This document shows positions 16,324 through 24,145 of a stretch of 64,000 nucleotides of DNA, one piece after another (position 1 is the stretch's first letter; the number at the start of each line of letters is the position of its first letter). A program made the position numbers and the translations under genes. Origin of the DNA: Bacillus pseudomycoides DSM 12442 (lineage in GTDB: Bacteria; Bacillota; Bacilli; Bacillales; Bacillaceae_G). The stretch covers positions 1,711,996-1,775,995 of the forward strand of contig NZ_CM000745.1 in the NCBI RefSeq assembly GCF_000161455.1. Reading direction: 5' to 3'. The notes beneath the pieces are model-generated. The model searched no databases, was not told where the DNA came from, and saw only the letters and a list, made by a program, of their open reading frames with translations.

Positions 16324-17979
16324 ATGAATGTGAGTGTATTAAGAAAACTAGGAATCTGGATGGTAATGGTATGTGTGTTACTGATACTGGCACCGAGCGC
16401 GGCTTCCGCTCATGCTTATATTGTTAAATCAAATCCTGCAGAAAATGAAACATTAGAAAAAGCACCTTCCGTTGTAAGGATTGAATTTGATGAAATGCTT
16501 CAATCCTCACACTTTAATACAGTATTCGTAAGGGATGCTTCAGGGAAACGAGTAGATTTAAAAAATGCTCATATTGATAAAAAGAATCCCAAATTATTAG
16601 AAGCTGGAGTGGAACAAAATATACCAAATGGTACGTATTCCATTCAGTGGAAAGCTATTTCTGCTGATGGGCATCCCATTCAAGGGGTCATTCCGTTCCG
16701 TATTGGAACAGAGGGAAAGGGAACGAGTGATATACAAGCCGAAGAAATTGGTTATGTCCCGCAGTTGGATATGTTGATAGAAAGAGGGATTTTATATACA
16801 AGTTTTTCTCTCTATATAGGTGTTCTATTTTTTAATCTTATTATATATAAGGGGAATTCGAGTAAAGTGCAATCAAGAGGTAATAAACTAATTTGGATTT
16901 CGTTGTTTGGCATATTCATTAGTTTACTATTTAGCCTCCCTTTACAAGCAAAGATAAATGCTGATGTTACGTGGATAGATGCATTCCAGCCTTCATTACT
17001 AAAAGAAACATTGCAACTATCTGTTTTTGGATATATATGGACGGCTCAGATGGTACTCGTAATAACACTGATTGCTGTTACATATGTTGCTTTAAAACGA
17101 GAAAAGCCTTCATCGTTAAAAGTATGGACAATTCCGATCTTATTTTTTATTGGGTTACTTATTATGAAAGCAATGAATAGTCATGCATATGGTCTAAAGT
17201 ATAAAGAAATTGCTGTAACTATGGATTTTTTACATTTACTTGCAGCTTCATTATGGATTGGAGGACTATCGGCAATTGTTCTTCTTTTACCTAAAGACCA
17301 TGAGAATGGGAAATGGACGATGTATTGGGATGCCATTAAACGTTTTTCACTATGGGCAATATGTGCGGTCATTCTTCTTTTTATAACCGGTCTTTTTAAT
17401 ACGACATTCTTTATTCCAACGATTCATTCATTATTTGATACAAGTTATGGATTAGCATTGTTAATGAAATTTATTTTATTTATTGGTATGGGGATATTGG
17501 GACTTATTCATTATGTGAAGGGAAGGATGAGAGGGCAGAAAAGATTGGGGGCTACGGTGAAAGTCGAGTTTGGTATAGGGATAGCTCTTTTTATAATAGT
17601 AGCTTTTTTAACAAATGTACAAACGCCACCAATGCCGCCAACTGGGCCTTTTATAGGGAGCCAAAAACTTGATAATGGATATGAGCTTACTTTACATGTA
17701 AGCCCAAATAAGGTAGGGATGAATTCGTTTCGTATTGATATAAAGGATACAAATGGACAGCTTGTTACTAATATGGAGCAAATCGTATTGACAACGAAAT
17801 CTTTAGACATGGATATGGGAAAAGGCACGTTTAGAGTTTCTTCAGTTTCATCAGGGTCGTATCAAGCAGAAGGAATGTATATTAATATGACAGGGAAATG
17901 GAACATACATGTTCATGGGTTAACAAAAGAACTTGATAGCTTTGATACAGATTTTCAATTTATGGTAGGTGGTCGGTAA
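16324..17979 (+). CDS. ycnJ: YcnJ-type CopC-CopD fusion, copper uptake/handling protein
   Basis: The protein of 551 residues has a signal peptide ending in SAASAHAYIV. It then has a CopC domain (about residues 30-130) whose N-terminal His is a copper ligand and which contains SADGHPIQGVIPFRIG with another His. A CopD membrane domain follows with eight or so segments, including NSHAYGLKYKEI and MDFLHLLAASLWIGGLS. A further extracytoplasmic domain of about 110 residues ends the protein. Bacillus YcnJ is reported to help copper import under copper limitation. ycnI follows 53 bp downstream, as in the ycnKJI group; the YcnK repressor is not seen here. The ATG at 16324 follows AAAGAAAGAAGTGA. A GTG at 16291 is less likely. 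Confidence 0.88.
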   Translation: MNVSVLRKLGIWMVMVCVLLILAPSAASAHAYIVKSNPAENETLEKAPSVVRIEFDEMLQSSHFNTVFVRDASGKRVDLKNAHIDKKNPKLLEAGVEQNIPNGTYSIQWKAISADGHPIQGVIPFRIGTEGKGTSDIQAEEIGYVPQLDMLIERGILYTSFSLYIGVLFFNLIIYKGNSSKVQSRGNKLIWISLFGIFISLLFSLPLQAKINADVTWIDAFQPSLLKETLQLSVFGYIWTAQMVLVITLIAVTYVALKREKPSSLKVWTIPILFFIGLLIMKAMNSHAYGLKYKEIAVTMDFLHLLAASLWIGGLSAIVLLLPKDHENGKWTMYWDAIKRFSLWAICAVILLFITGLFNTTFFIPTIHSLFDTSYGLALLMKFILFIGMGILGLIHYVKGRMRGQKRLGATVKVEFGIGIALFIIVAFLTNVQTPPMPPTGPFIGSQKLDNGYELTLHVSPNKVGMNSFRIDIKDTNGQLVTNMEQIVLTTKSLDMDMGKGTFRVSSVSSGSYQAEGMYINMTGKWNIHVHGLTKELDSFDTDFQFMVGGR

Positions 17980-18032
17980 AGCGAAGCTTACGAACCGCTA
18001 CTTATAGATAATCAAAAAGAAGTCATAGGGAA

Positions 18033-18656
18033 ATGAAACGTATAAAAAAATTAGGAACAACAATGATGGCAACAGTAATTGCAATGGGACTTTTCTCGTT
18101 ACCTGTTAGTGCACATGTAACGGTGAAACCGGCTAATTCTGGAGTGGATTCTTGGGAAACGTATACAATAAAGGTACCTGTTGAGAAGGATATAGCAACA
18201 ACCAAAATTACCCTTAAAATCCCAGAGGGAGTTGAGTTCCAGCGGTATGAACCTGTACCAGGATGGAAAGTCAATGAACAAAAAGATACATCTGGGAAGG
18301 TTAAATCTGTTATATGGGAAGCGACTGGAGAAGGTATTTTACCGGGGCAATTTCAGCAATTTACTTTTGTTGCGAAAAATCCAGATAAAGAGCAAAAAGT
18401 GGCTTGGGATGCATATCAACAGTATAAGGATGGAGATATTGCAGAGTGGACAGGTGATGAGAAAGCAGATAAACCGCACTCACTTACTACCATTACAAAA
18501 GGTACAACACTAACAGGGGAACATGGAGAATTAAAAGCACCTGATGCGAAAGAGAAAGAAAGTACAAGCCTACAAACAATCGCGATTATTTTATCCATTC
18601 TTTCTATTATCGTTTCAATAGGTGCATGTATATTTGTATCCAGTTGTAAAAAGTAA
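18033..18656 (+). CDS. ycnI: YcnI, DUF1775 copper-binding membrane protein
   Basis: A 207-residue protein with a signal peptide ending PVSAHVTVKPANSGVDSWETY. Cleavage before His leaves an N-terminal histidine that in YcnI forms a mono-histidine copper site with a conserved Glu and Trp. The DUF1775 domain follows, with YTIKVPVEKD, EGVEFQRYEPVPGWKVNE and GILPGQFQQFTF. The protein closes with a C-terminal membrane anchor (IAIILSILSIIVSIGACIFV) and a lysine tail. It is probably a surface copper chaperone working with YcnJ, encoded just upstream. An IS3-family remnant begins about 10 bp after its stop codon. Confidence 0.9.
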   Translation: MKRIKKLGTTMMATVIAMGLFSLPVSAHVTVKPANSGVDSWETYTIKVPVEKDIATTKITLKIPEGVEFQRYEPVPGWKVNEQKDTSGKVKSVIWEATGEGILPGQFQQFTFVAKNPDKEQKVAWDAYQQYKDGDIAEWTGDEKADKPHSLTTITKGTTLTGEHGELKAPDAKEKESTSLQTIAIILSILSIIVSIGACIFVSSCKK

Positions 18657-18662
18657 TTGTCT

Positions 18663-18900
18663 AGATAGTGCCCAATGGAATCCTTTTTCGGTCATATGAA
18701 AGATGAATTAGACTACAAGTGTTGTCAAACATTCCAATCTCTTCAACTGGTAATCGAGAAGTATATGCAAGATTATAATTATGATCGTTATCAATGGACA
18801 CTCAAAAAGATGGTTCCGGTACAATACCGGAACCATCTGTTAAGTGCCTAATTTTTAAAGGTCTTTTTATTAAACTGTCCATTTTATAGGGTACAGTTCA
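18663..18900 (+). mobile_element. IS3-family insertion sequence remnant (end of transposase and right end)
   Basis: From 18672 the frame reads PMESFFGHMKDELDYKCCQT and later NYDRYQWTLKKMVPVQYRNH and stops at 18849-18851. This is the C-terminal end of the IS3-family (IS150-like) DDE transposase, with the ESFF.H.K.E catalytic-Glu region. The right end CTGTCCATTTTATAGGGTAC follows. Everything upstream of it in the element is deleted, so it is a dead relic. It abuts ycnI on one side and a bcr1 copy on the other. Confidence 0.85.
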
Positions 18901-18914
18901 TAGGCTCTTTCTTT

Positions 18915-19072
18915 TTTATCCCGCATTAACGGACAGTAACACTCTCCCCTCAAAATTCAGCGAAAGCAAAGAAGTTAGGTGGGAGATGAACTGTCCGTAA
19001 AAGCCCGATTGGTGAGGGGTAATAATCAGTGGGGGATGGAGAAAACCCCCACTGATTAAAGTTTCACTTTAT
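18915..19072 (+). repeat. bcr1 repeat between the IS3 remnant and the EamA gene
   Basis: It starts TTTATCCCGCATTAACGG and ends TAAAGTTTCACTTTAT, with TTTAT duplicated at 18915-18919 and 19068-19072. Internal dyads are present: GGACAGT against ACTGTCC, CTCCCCTC with AGGTGGGAG, and CAGTGGGGG with CCCCCACTG. The last base of the target duplication is the first base of the EamA stop codon on the other strand. Confidence 0.9.
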
Positions 19073-19983
19073 TAACATTTTTTGGGTTCAATAGACTGTT
19101 TCATGATGAGCGATTTCGGTTTTATATTTACAAAGCAAATGCTTACGACAATAAATAGAAGTCCAACAAATAAGCTAATTGTAATCGCCTCATGTAGGAA
19201 AATAGAACTTATAATAATTGCGATAAGTGGAATAAGAAATGTATAGGCACCAACTTTACTTGCTTCTCCAGCTCCGACAAGTGTAAAGTAAGCGAGCCAG
19301 CCCATTGCGATAACAAAGATTGAGATGAATAGTAGTACGATTACAAATGGTATGCTCCAAGCGATGCTGGACCAGCTTTCAAATTCTGAACCGAAGCCAA
19401 TTAAGCAAAATCCACCGATAATAAGTTGAAGTGTCACCATCCAAATTGCGTTTACACGGTTTCCAGTTTTTTTGATAAACACTGTACCAAGCGCCCATCC
19501 AATTGCACATCCTAAAGCAAGTAAGATGCCGATGACAGAAATATGTCCAGTTAAGCTACTAGAGCTAATAACAGCAACGCCCGCAAATCCAAGAATAAGA
19601 CCAAAAATTTTCAAGCCATACATTGCTTCTTCCAGCCAAATCCAAGAGAAAATTCCAAGTAAGACAGGCTGAAGAAATACAATAGCGGAAAAGAGTCCAG
19701 CGGGCATATACTGAAGCCCTACAGTTTGTAGTCCGTAAAATAAAATAATGTTGAGTAGAGCTGAAATAAAGTATAAATGCCAAGTTTCTTTTAGATGTAA
19801 CTGTTTGTATTTTGGCAATGCAAAAATAAGTAGAATGAATCCTCCAATTATTGTTCTAATTCCTGCAAACAATACGGGCGGTGTATAATGCAGAGCGAAT
19901 TTAGATAAAGGCCAATTAATCCCCCACATAAGAACGAGAAATGAAAGGATTATGACCGTTTTTGTTCGTGAAAGCTGTGTCAC
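19072..19983 (-). CDS. EamA-family (DMT) transporter
   Basis: A 303-residue membrane protein with about ten membrane segments and two EamA repeats (residues about 10-140 and 150-285). The first repeat holds MWGINWPLSKFALHYTPPVLFAGIR and the second begins IGWALGTVFIKKTG. Such proteins export metabolites or amino acids; the substrate is unknown. The gene is divergent from a LysR-family regulator, with a dyad between them, which suggests that regulator controls it. Its start has TATACAACAAGGAGGTATTA-type spacing (an AGGAGG site on the minus strand). Its stop codon overlaps the end of a bcr1 repeat. Confidence 0.88.
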   Translation of the reverse strand: MTQLSRTKTVIILSFLVLMWGINWPLSKFALHYTPPVLFAGIRTIIGGFILLIFALPKYKQLHLKETWHLYFISALLNIILFYGLQTVGLQYMPAGLFSAIVFLQPVLLGIFSWIWLEEAMYGLKIFGLILGFAGVAVISSSSLTGHISVIGILLALGCAIGWALGTVFIKKTGNRVNAIWMVTLQLIIGGFCLIGFGSEFESWSSIAWSIPFVIVLLFISIFVIAMGWLAYFTLVGAGEASKVGAYTFLIPLIAIIISSIFLHEAITISLFVGLLFIVVSICFVNIKPKSLIMKQSIEPKKC

Positions 19984-20002
19984 GATAATACCTCCTTGTT
20001 GT

Positions 20003-20022
20003 ATATCATTTCACTATGATAT
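20003..20022. promoter_or_regulatory. LysR-type operator dyad
   Basis: ATATCAT, six bases, then ATGATAT lies in the 98-bp gap between the divergent EamA and LysR genes. The shape fits a T-N11-A LysR box. It is the best candidate site for the regulator encoded at 20081. Confidence 0.6.
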
Positions 20023-20080
20023 GATATTGAACACGATAAATAAAATGAATCTTTTTTATAAGGAGTATAAGTAATTTGTT

Positions 20081-20950
20081 ATGACCATTACACAACTTCA
20101 AGTTTTTATAAAAGTAGTTGAACTAGGAAGTTTTACGAAGGCAGCTCGAGTTTTAAATATGACACAACCAGCTGTGAGCCATGCTATTTCTAGTGTTGAA
20201 TCGGAACTCGGTGTAACGCTTATTATACGCGATAAAAGGAAAGGTCTAATTCTGACTGATGTAGGAAATCGGATTCTTGTTCATTTTCGAGAAATTTTAA
20301 ATGGCGTTGAGAAAGTAGAACAAGAGGTTGCGATGGAGAAAGGGCATGAAGTCGGGACGATTCGAATCGGAAGCTTTCCAAGTGCATCAGCATATTTCTT
20401 GCCTAGAATGATTAATATCTTTCGTGAAAAATATCCGAATTTAGAGCTAGTTCTCCATGAAGGAACACTGAAAGAAGTAGAAGAGTGGCTATTATCACGT
20501 GTAATTGATGTCGGAATTGTTATTTTGCCCAATAAAGAAATGGAGATTGTACCGTTAACGAGGGGGAAAATGGTTGTTGTCCTGCATAATGATCATCCTC
20601 TTTGTGAGAAAGAAGCTATTACAATAAATGATTTAGAGGGTGAACCAATTATTTTATTTAAGGGAGGATACGAACCACCAATTATTGATATGTTTAAACA
20701 AGCAGGTGTACCACTTCGAGTTGAGTATGCGGTGTCTACCGTTACAACATCTTTAAATATGATTCAAGAGGGGTTAGGTTTAGCGATATTAGCTGAATTA
20801 TCTTTAACGAATTTACCTCCAAATGTCAAAACGAAAGAATTAGCACCTCAAGTATGGAGGGAAATTGCTTTAGCTGTTCCTTCATTAAGGGAATCTTCAC
20901 TAGCTGTTCAACTATTTATTGAAGAGTTCCAAGGGCTATTCGCAGAATGA
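20081..20950 (+). CDS. LysR-family transcriptional regulator
   Basis: A 289-residue regulator. The N-terminal HTH is standard (LQVFIKVVELGSFTKAARVL, then TQPAVSHAISSVESELG). The effector domain has GTIRIGSFPSASAYFLPRM and later ITINDLEGEPIILFKGG. Those features place it in the CysL/CbbR-like substrate-binding group. It is divergent from an EamA exporter 97 bp away, the usual arrangement for a regulator and its target. The effector is not known. A hairpin at 20955 ends the gene. Confidence 0.92.
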   Translation: MTITQLQVFIKVVELGSFTKAARVLNMTQPAVSHAISSVESELGVTLIIRDKRKGLILTDVGNRILVHFREILNGVEKVEQEVAMEKGHEVGTIRIGSFPSASAYFLPRMINIFREKYPNLELVLHEGTLKEVEEWLLSRVIDVGIVILPNKEMEIVPLTRGKMVVVLHNDHPLCEKEAITINDLEGEPIILFKGGYEPPIIDMFKQAGVPLRVEYAVSTVTTSLNMIQEGLGLAILAELSLTNLPPNVKTKELAPQVWREIALAVPSLRESSLAVQLFIEEFQGLFAE

Positions 20951-20954
20951 TAAA

Positions 20955-20985
20955 GAGCGTCTCATATATGATAATGAGATGCTTA
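20955..20985 (+). terminator. Terminator after the LysR gene
   Basis: AGCGTCTCAT pairs with ATGAGATGCT around ATATGATA and is followed by TATTTGTTTTT. Confidence 0.7.
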
Positions 20986-21030
20986 TTTGTTTTTAACTAT
21001 AATAATGTCCAAAAAAATCTATAAAAAGGA

Positions 21031-21066
21031 TTGACTTATTTTTTTGTTGTAACTATAATGATTACA
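21031..21066 (+). promoter_or_regulatory. Promoter and Rrf2 operator for the rrf2-like gene
   Basis: TTGACT (21031-21036), 17 bp and TATAAT (21054-21059) form a near-consensus sigma-A promoter. The dyad TGTAACTATAATGATTACA (21048-21066) covers the -10 box. A same-size dyad lies before the next gene at 21577. Both are likely sites for the Rrf2 protein. Confidence 0.75.
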
Positions 21067-21080
21067 TCGAGGTGGTGATC

Positions 21081-21515
21081 ATGATGAAAATTAGTAGCCG
21101 CTTTTCTATAGCTGTTCATATTTTATCTATTTTGAAAAACAATTCATCTTCTATTTGTACTTCAGAATTTATCGCTGAGAGTGTAAATACAAATCCGGTT
21201 GTAATTCGAAAAATAATGTCTGACTTAAAACGGGCTGAGTTTGTTTATGTAAATCGAGGGCCAGGTGGAGCTGAACTATTAAAGGATTTAAATGAGATTA
21301 CATTATTAGATGTGTATCATGCAGTAAATGTAGTTGAGGCAGATAAGTTATTTCATATTCATGAACAACCCAATCCAGATTGTCCAATTGGAGCAAATAT
21401 TCAAGCTGTATTAGAAGTGGTTTTGGTTCAAGCGCAATCTGCAATGGAAGAAGTTTTAAAAAATATCACGATGGAGAATTTGTTTGAATCGTTACAAGAG
21501 AAAATAAATGCTTGA
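21081..21515 (+). CDS. Rrf2-family transcriptional repressor (YwnA-like)
   Basis: A 144-residue winged-helix protein starting at ATG 21081 or 21084 after GAGGTGGTGA. MKISSRFSIAVHILSILKNN and NTNPVVIRKIMSDLKRAEFV are the family HTH. RGPGGAELLKDLNEITLLDVYHAV is the wing and following helix. It lacks the three-cysteine cluster of IscR/NsrR types and has a single Cys before the PIG motif (PDCPIGANIQ), plus one near the start (SICTS). It therefore is more like the thiol-sensing single-Cys members. Its neighbours encode a DsbA-like oxidoreductase and a nitroreductase, consistent with electrophile or disulfide stress control. Confidence 0.85.
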   Translation: MMKISSRFSIAVHILSILKNNSSSICTSEFIAESVNTNPVVIRKIMSDLKRAEFVYVNRGPGGAELLKDLNEITLLDVYHAVNVVEADKLFHIHEQPNPDCPIGANIQAVLEVVLVQAQSAMEEVLKNITMENLFESLQEKINA

Positions 21516-21576
21516 AATAAGGATTGAAACATGCCAAGTTCTATAAAAAAGAGAGTGCATATTTTTTTTATATAAA

Positions 21577-21595
21577 TGTAACCACTTTGGTTACA
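21577..21595 (+). promoter_or_regulatory. Second Rrf2-type operator, before the DsbA-like gene
   Basis: TGTAACCACTTTGGTTACA is a perfect dyad with 8-bp arms. It shares the outer TGTAAC and TTACA and the 19-bp length with the site at 21048. It lies 36 bp before the start at 21631. Confidence 0.75.
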
Positions 21596-21630
21596 ACTAA
21601 TGACAATTAATGAAGGTAAGGTGTAATTAT

Positions 21631-22281
21631 ATGACTGTAAAAATGAAAGTGTACTCTGATTTTATTTGTCCATTTTGTTTTTTGGCAAAGGGCCCATTGG
21701 ATGAAGTAGCTAAGGAAAAAGATGTAGAAATTGAATGGATGCCATTCGAATTACGTCCAAGTCCATATGCAAAAATTGATCCATGGCAAGAACCAGATAA
21801 ATTAAGTTCTTGGGATTCGTTTATTCTTCCTACTGCGAAAAAGTTAGGAGTTGAGATGAGTTTACCACGTGTTTCACCTCATCCATATACACACTTTGCG
21901 TTTGAAGGATATCAATTTGCGAAGGAACATGGTTTGGAAAATGCTTTTCATCATCGAGTGTTTACAGCATTTTTCCAGGAAGAACAAAATATTGAAGAGA
22001 TAGATGTACTAACAAAGTTAGCAGGTGAAGTAGGGCTTCCTGAAGCTGAATTTAAAGAAGCTTTAATAACTCGTAAATATAAAGAGAAACATCAAAAAGC
22101 AATCCAACACGCATATGATGAAGCAAATATTCTGGCTGTTCCAACGGTAATGATTGGAGACGAAGTAATTCAAGGTCTTGCTAGTAAGGAAATGCTAGAA
22201 AGAGTAATTGATAAAGAAATACAAAAGGGAAAAACAAATTCATTTGATGGAATGCAATGTACAACTGATGGATATTGCTAA
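21631..22281 (+). CDS. DsbA-family thiol oxidoreductase (FrnE-like)
   Basis: A 216-residue cytoplasmic thioredoxin-fold protein with the active site C13-x2-C16 (SDFICPFCFLAKG). It has no signal peptide. The rest matches FrnE/DsbA-like proteins: EWMPFELRPSP, HRVFTAFFQEEQNI, and VPTVMIGDEVIQGLASKEML with the cis-Pro loop (AVPTVM). C-terminal MQCTTDGYC adds two cysteines that could form a regulatory or metal site. It is placed behind an Rrf2-type operator, and a nitroreductase follows 75 bp downstream, suggesting a thiol or electrophile stress group. Confidence 0.88.
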   Translation: MTVKMKVYSDFICPFCFLAKGPLDEVAKEKDVEIEWMPFELRPSPYAKIDPWQEPDKLSSWDSFILPTAKKLGVEMSLPRVSPHPYTHFAFEGYQFAKEHGLENAFHHRVFTAFFQEEQNIEEIDVLTKLAGEVGLPEAEFKEALITRKYKEKHQKAIQHAYDEANILAVPTVMIGDEVIQGLASKEMLERVIDKEIQKGKTNSFDGMQCTTDGYC

Positions 22282-22356
22282 TACTTGTCTTCAATTGAAG
22301 AATCAAATCTATTTGTTTAAATAAATTATACAACTTATATACTTGGAGGAATTAAC

Positions 22357-22959
22357 ATGTCAGTAACTAGAACAAATTTAAAAGATGCAATCGTGAACCG
22401 TCGTTCAATCCGTAAAGTAACAAAAAATGCTACGATTACAAAAGAAAGAATTCAAGATGTTTTAAAAACAGCTTTACACGCACCATCATCTTTCAACATG
22501 CAAAGTGGTCGTATGGTTGTATTAATGGATGCAGAGCATGAAAAGTTCTGGGATATTGTAAAAGAAACACTTAGAGCGCGTGTGCCAGCAGAAAATTTTG
22601 AAGCAACTGTTGAAAGACTAAAAGGTTTCCATGATGGAGTGGGGACAGTATTATTCTTTGAAAATCAAGCAACTGTAAAACAAATGCAAGAAAATGCACC
22701 TTTATATAAGGAGCAGTTCCCATATTGGTCTCACCAAGGGAGTGCAATGTTACAATATGCTGTTTGGATGTCATTATCTGCAGAGGGAATCGGAGCATCA
22801 TTACAACACTACAATCCAATTGTAGATGCTGAAGTGAAAGAAACATGGGATATTCCAGCAGAATGGAGCTTAGTAGCACAAATGCCATTTGGTGAGCCAA
22901 ATGAACAACCAGGAGAAAGAACGTTCTTACCTACTGAAGATGTAGTGAAATTTTATTAA
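22357..22959 (+). CDS. Nitroreductase-family FMN protein (first of two paralogues)
   Basis: A 200-residue FMN-dependent nitroreductase-fold enzyme. Landmarks are AIVNRRSIRK, which contacts FMN phosphate; HAPSSFNMQSGRMVVL; FWDIVKETLRARVP; YWSHQGSAMLQYAVWMSLSA; GIGASLQHYNP; and the closing AQMPFGEPNEQPGERTFLP. These enzymes reduce nitro-aromatics or quinones with NAD(P)H; the natural substrate is unknown. It shares most motifs with the protein at 39285. It follows the DsbA-like gene and has a GGAGGAATTAAC site. A terminator follows at 22994. Confidence 0.88.
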   Translation: MSVTRTNLKDAIVNRRSIRKVTKNATITKERIQDVLKTALHAPSSFNMQSGRMVVLMDAEHEKFWDIVKETLRARVPAENFEATVERLKGFHDGVGTVLFFENQATVKQMQENAPLYKEQFPYWSHQGSAMLQYAVWMSLSAEGIGASLQHYNPIVDAEVKETWDIPAEWSLVAQMPFGEPNEQPGERTFLPTEDVVKFY

Positions 22960-22993
22960 AATGTACGACTGAAAGTATAAATATATATAGCAG

Positions 22994-23030
22994 AAAAAGA
23001 AGCTGTTTTGACAAATAGCTTCTTTTTTTA
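22994..23030 (+). terminator. Terminator after the first nitroreductase gene
   Basis: AAAAAGAAGCT pairs with AGCTTCTTTTT and runs into T. It ends the Rrf2 group transcript. Confidence 0.8.
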
Positions 23031-23279
23031 TGTAAATGATTTTAAGGATTAATTGAAAAATATAAATAAAGTTGTTTAATCTTTTATGGGAAATTTGGTT
23101 TTAAAACCGAAGGCATTCTAAAAAATGACAAATACCGTTCTGCCGACCAATACTATAACACCGTTGATGTGGGAGGATTTCATGTGTGATGTCTTGTGCA
23201 CAGTCTGTATTTTACTGCGCAATAAAAGAATGAAACAACTTTATTGTAAATTAAACGACTTTATTTGTAATTAAAAACC

Positions 23280-23435
23280 TTTATCCCGCATTAGCGGGCA
23301 GTAAGACCCCCACCTCAAAATTTGGCAAAAGCAAAGAAGTTAGGTGGGGATGAACTGCCCGTAAAAGCCCGATTGGTTCAACTAATAATCAGTGGGGGAT
23401 GAAGAAAAACCCCACTGATTAAAGTTTCACTTTAT
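23280..23435 (+). repeat. bcr1 repeat, intact
   Basis: It begins TTTATCCCGCATTAGCGG and ends TTAAAGTTTCACTTTAT, with TTTAT at 23280-23284 and 23431-23435. It has the same internal dyads as the other copies. The middle reads GATTGGTTCAACTAATAATC, like the 7256 copy and unlike the GATTGGTGAGGG form of the 18915 and 51353 copies, so at least two subtypes are present. The sequence from 23031 to 23279 holds nothing else I can support. Confidence 0.92.
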
Positions 23436-23555
23436 TGTTCAGGTACACTAATACTTAATTTGTTATGGTATGAGTATGAACTCTTCGTTTAGGGAAGAAC
23501 TATAATAAATAATATTTGCTCGATTCAATGAAAGTTTATAAAAGGATGTGTAATT

Positions 23556-23684
23556 ATGAATAAAGAGAAGAAATATACAGTTGTAGGCACAGATATTTAT
23601 GAAGTGAAACGTTTAAATAAAAATTCTGGGTTAACGTATAATCAAGTAAAGGAGTTACTAGCAAAGCGGATGAAGCGGAAATAA
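23556..23684 (+). CDS. Small protein of 42 residues, possibly gamma-SASP-like
   Basis: The ATG at 23556 lies about 9 bp after AAAGGA. The product starts MNKEKKYTVVGTDIYEVKRL and ends with LAKRMKRK; it is basic and soluble. The segment GTDIYEVKRLNKNSG resembles the repeat ETDV..VK..NAQS of gamma-type small acid-soluble spore proteins. This resemblance is weak and I cannot confirm it. It lies between two bcr1 copies. Codon use looks normal for the window. Confidence 0.45.
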   Translation: MNKEKKYTVVGTDIYEVKRLNKNSGLTYNQVKELLAKRMKRK

Positions 23685-23714
23685 GGAAATAAAATAGTAG
23701 TCAGGAATCATACG

Positions 23715-23815
23715 TTTATCTCGCTATTTGCGGGCAGTAATCCCCCCTCAAAATTCAGTGCAAGAAAAGAAGTTAGGTGGCAGATGAAGCCCCCGCTGAT
23801 GGAAGTTTCTAGTTA
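23715..23815 (+). repeat. Decayed bcr1 copy with internal deletion
   Basis: TTTATCTCGCTATTTGCGGG, CCCTCAAAATTCAGTGCAAG and AAAAGAAGTTAGGTGG match the first half of bcr1. The centre is missing and the end is reduced to CCCCCGCTGATGGAAGTTTC. No clear second target duplication remains. The following stretch to 24145 is AT-rich and holds no gene I can recognise. Confidence 0.7.
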
Positions 23816-24145
23816 TGGCTTATTTGTTTCTGTATTTTGAATAAAAACTCTTAAAATATCAGAAAATGATAGAATTATTTTGAATAGGTTATGTATATCA
23901 GTAGTTATCCAAAAAATGAAAAAGACTAAGATTGTGTGTTGTGATGTATATACTAATATAGTTTTACGCTTTGATATGGAATAAGAAAATAAGACAATTA
24001 AAAAGAAAAAGAGGACACTTTCAAATTAGTGAGAAAGATTGTCTTTAGAAGTTCATAAAATGTCTTAATATAGTAACAAATAAACGGTTAGTACTTTCAT
24101 GAATATATGGAATTTCCATCCGTCGAAGGGGGAGAGTGAGACTTA

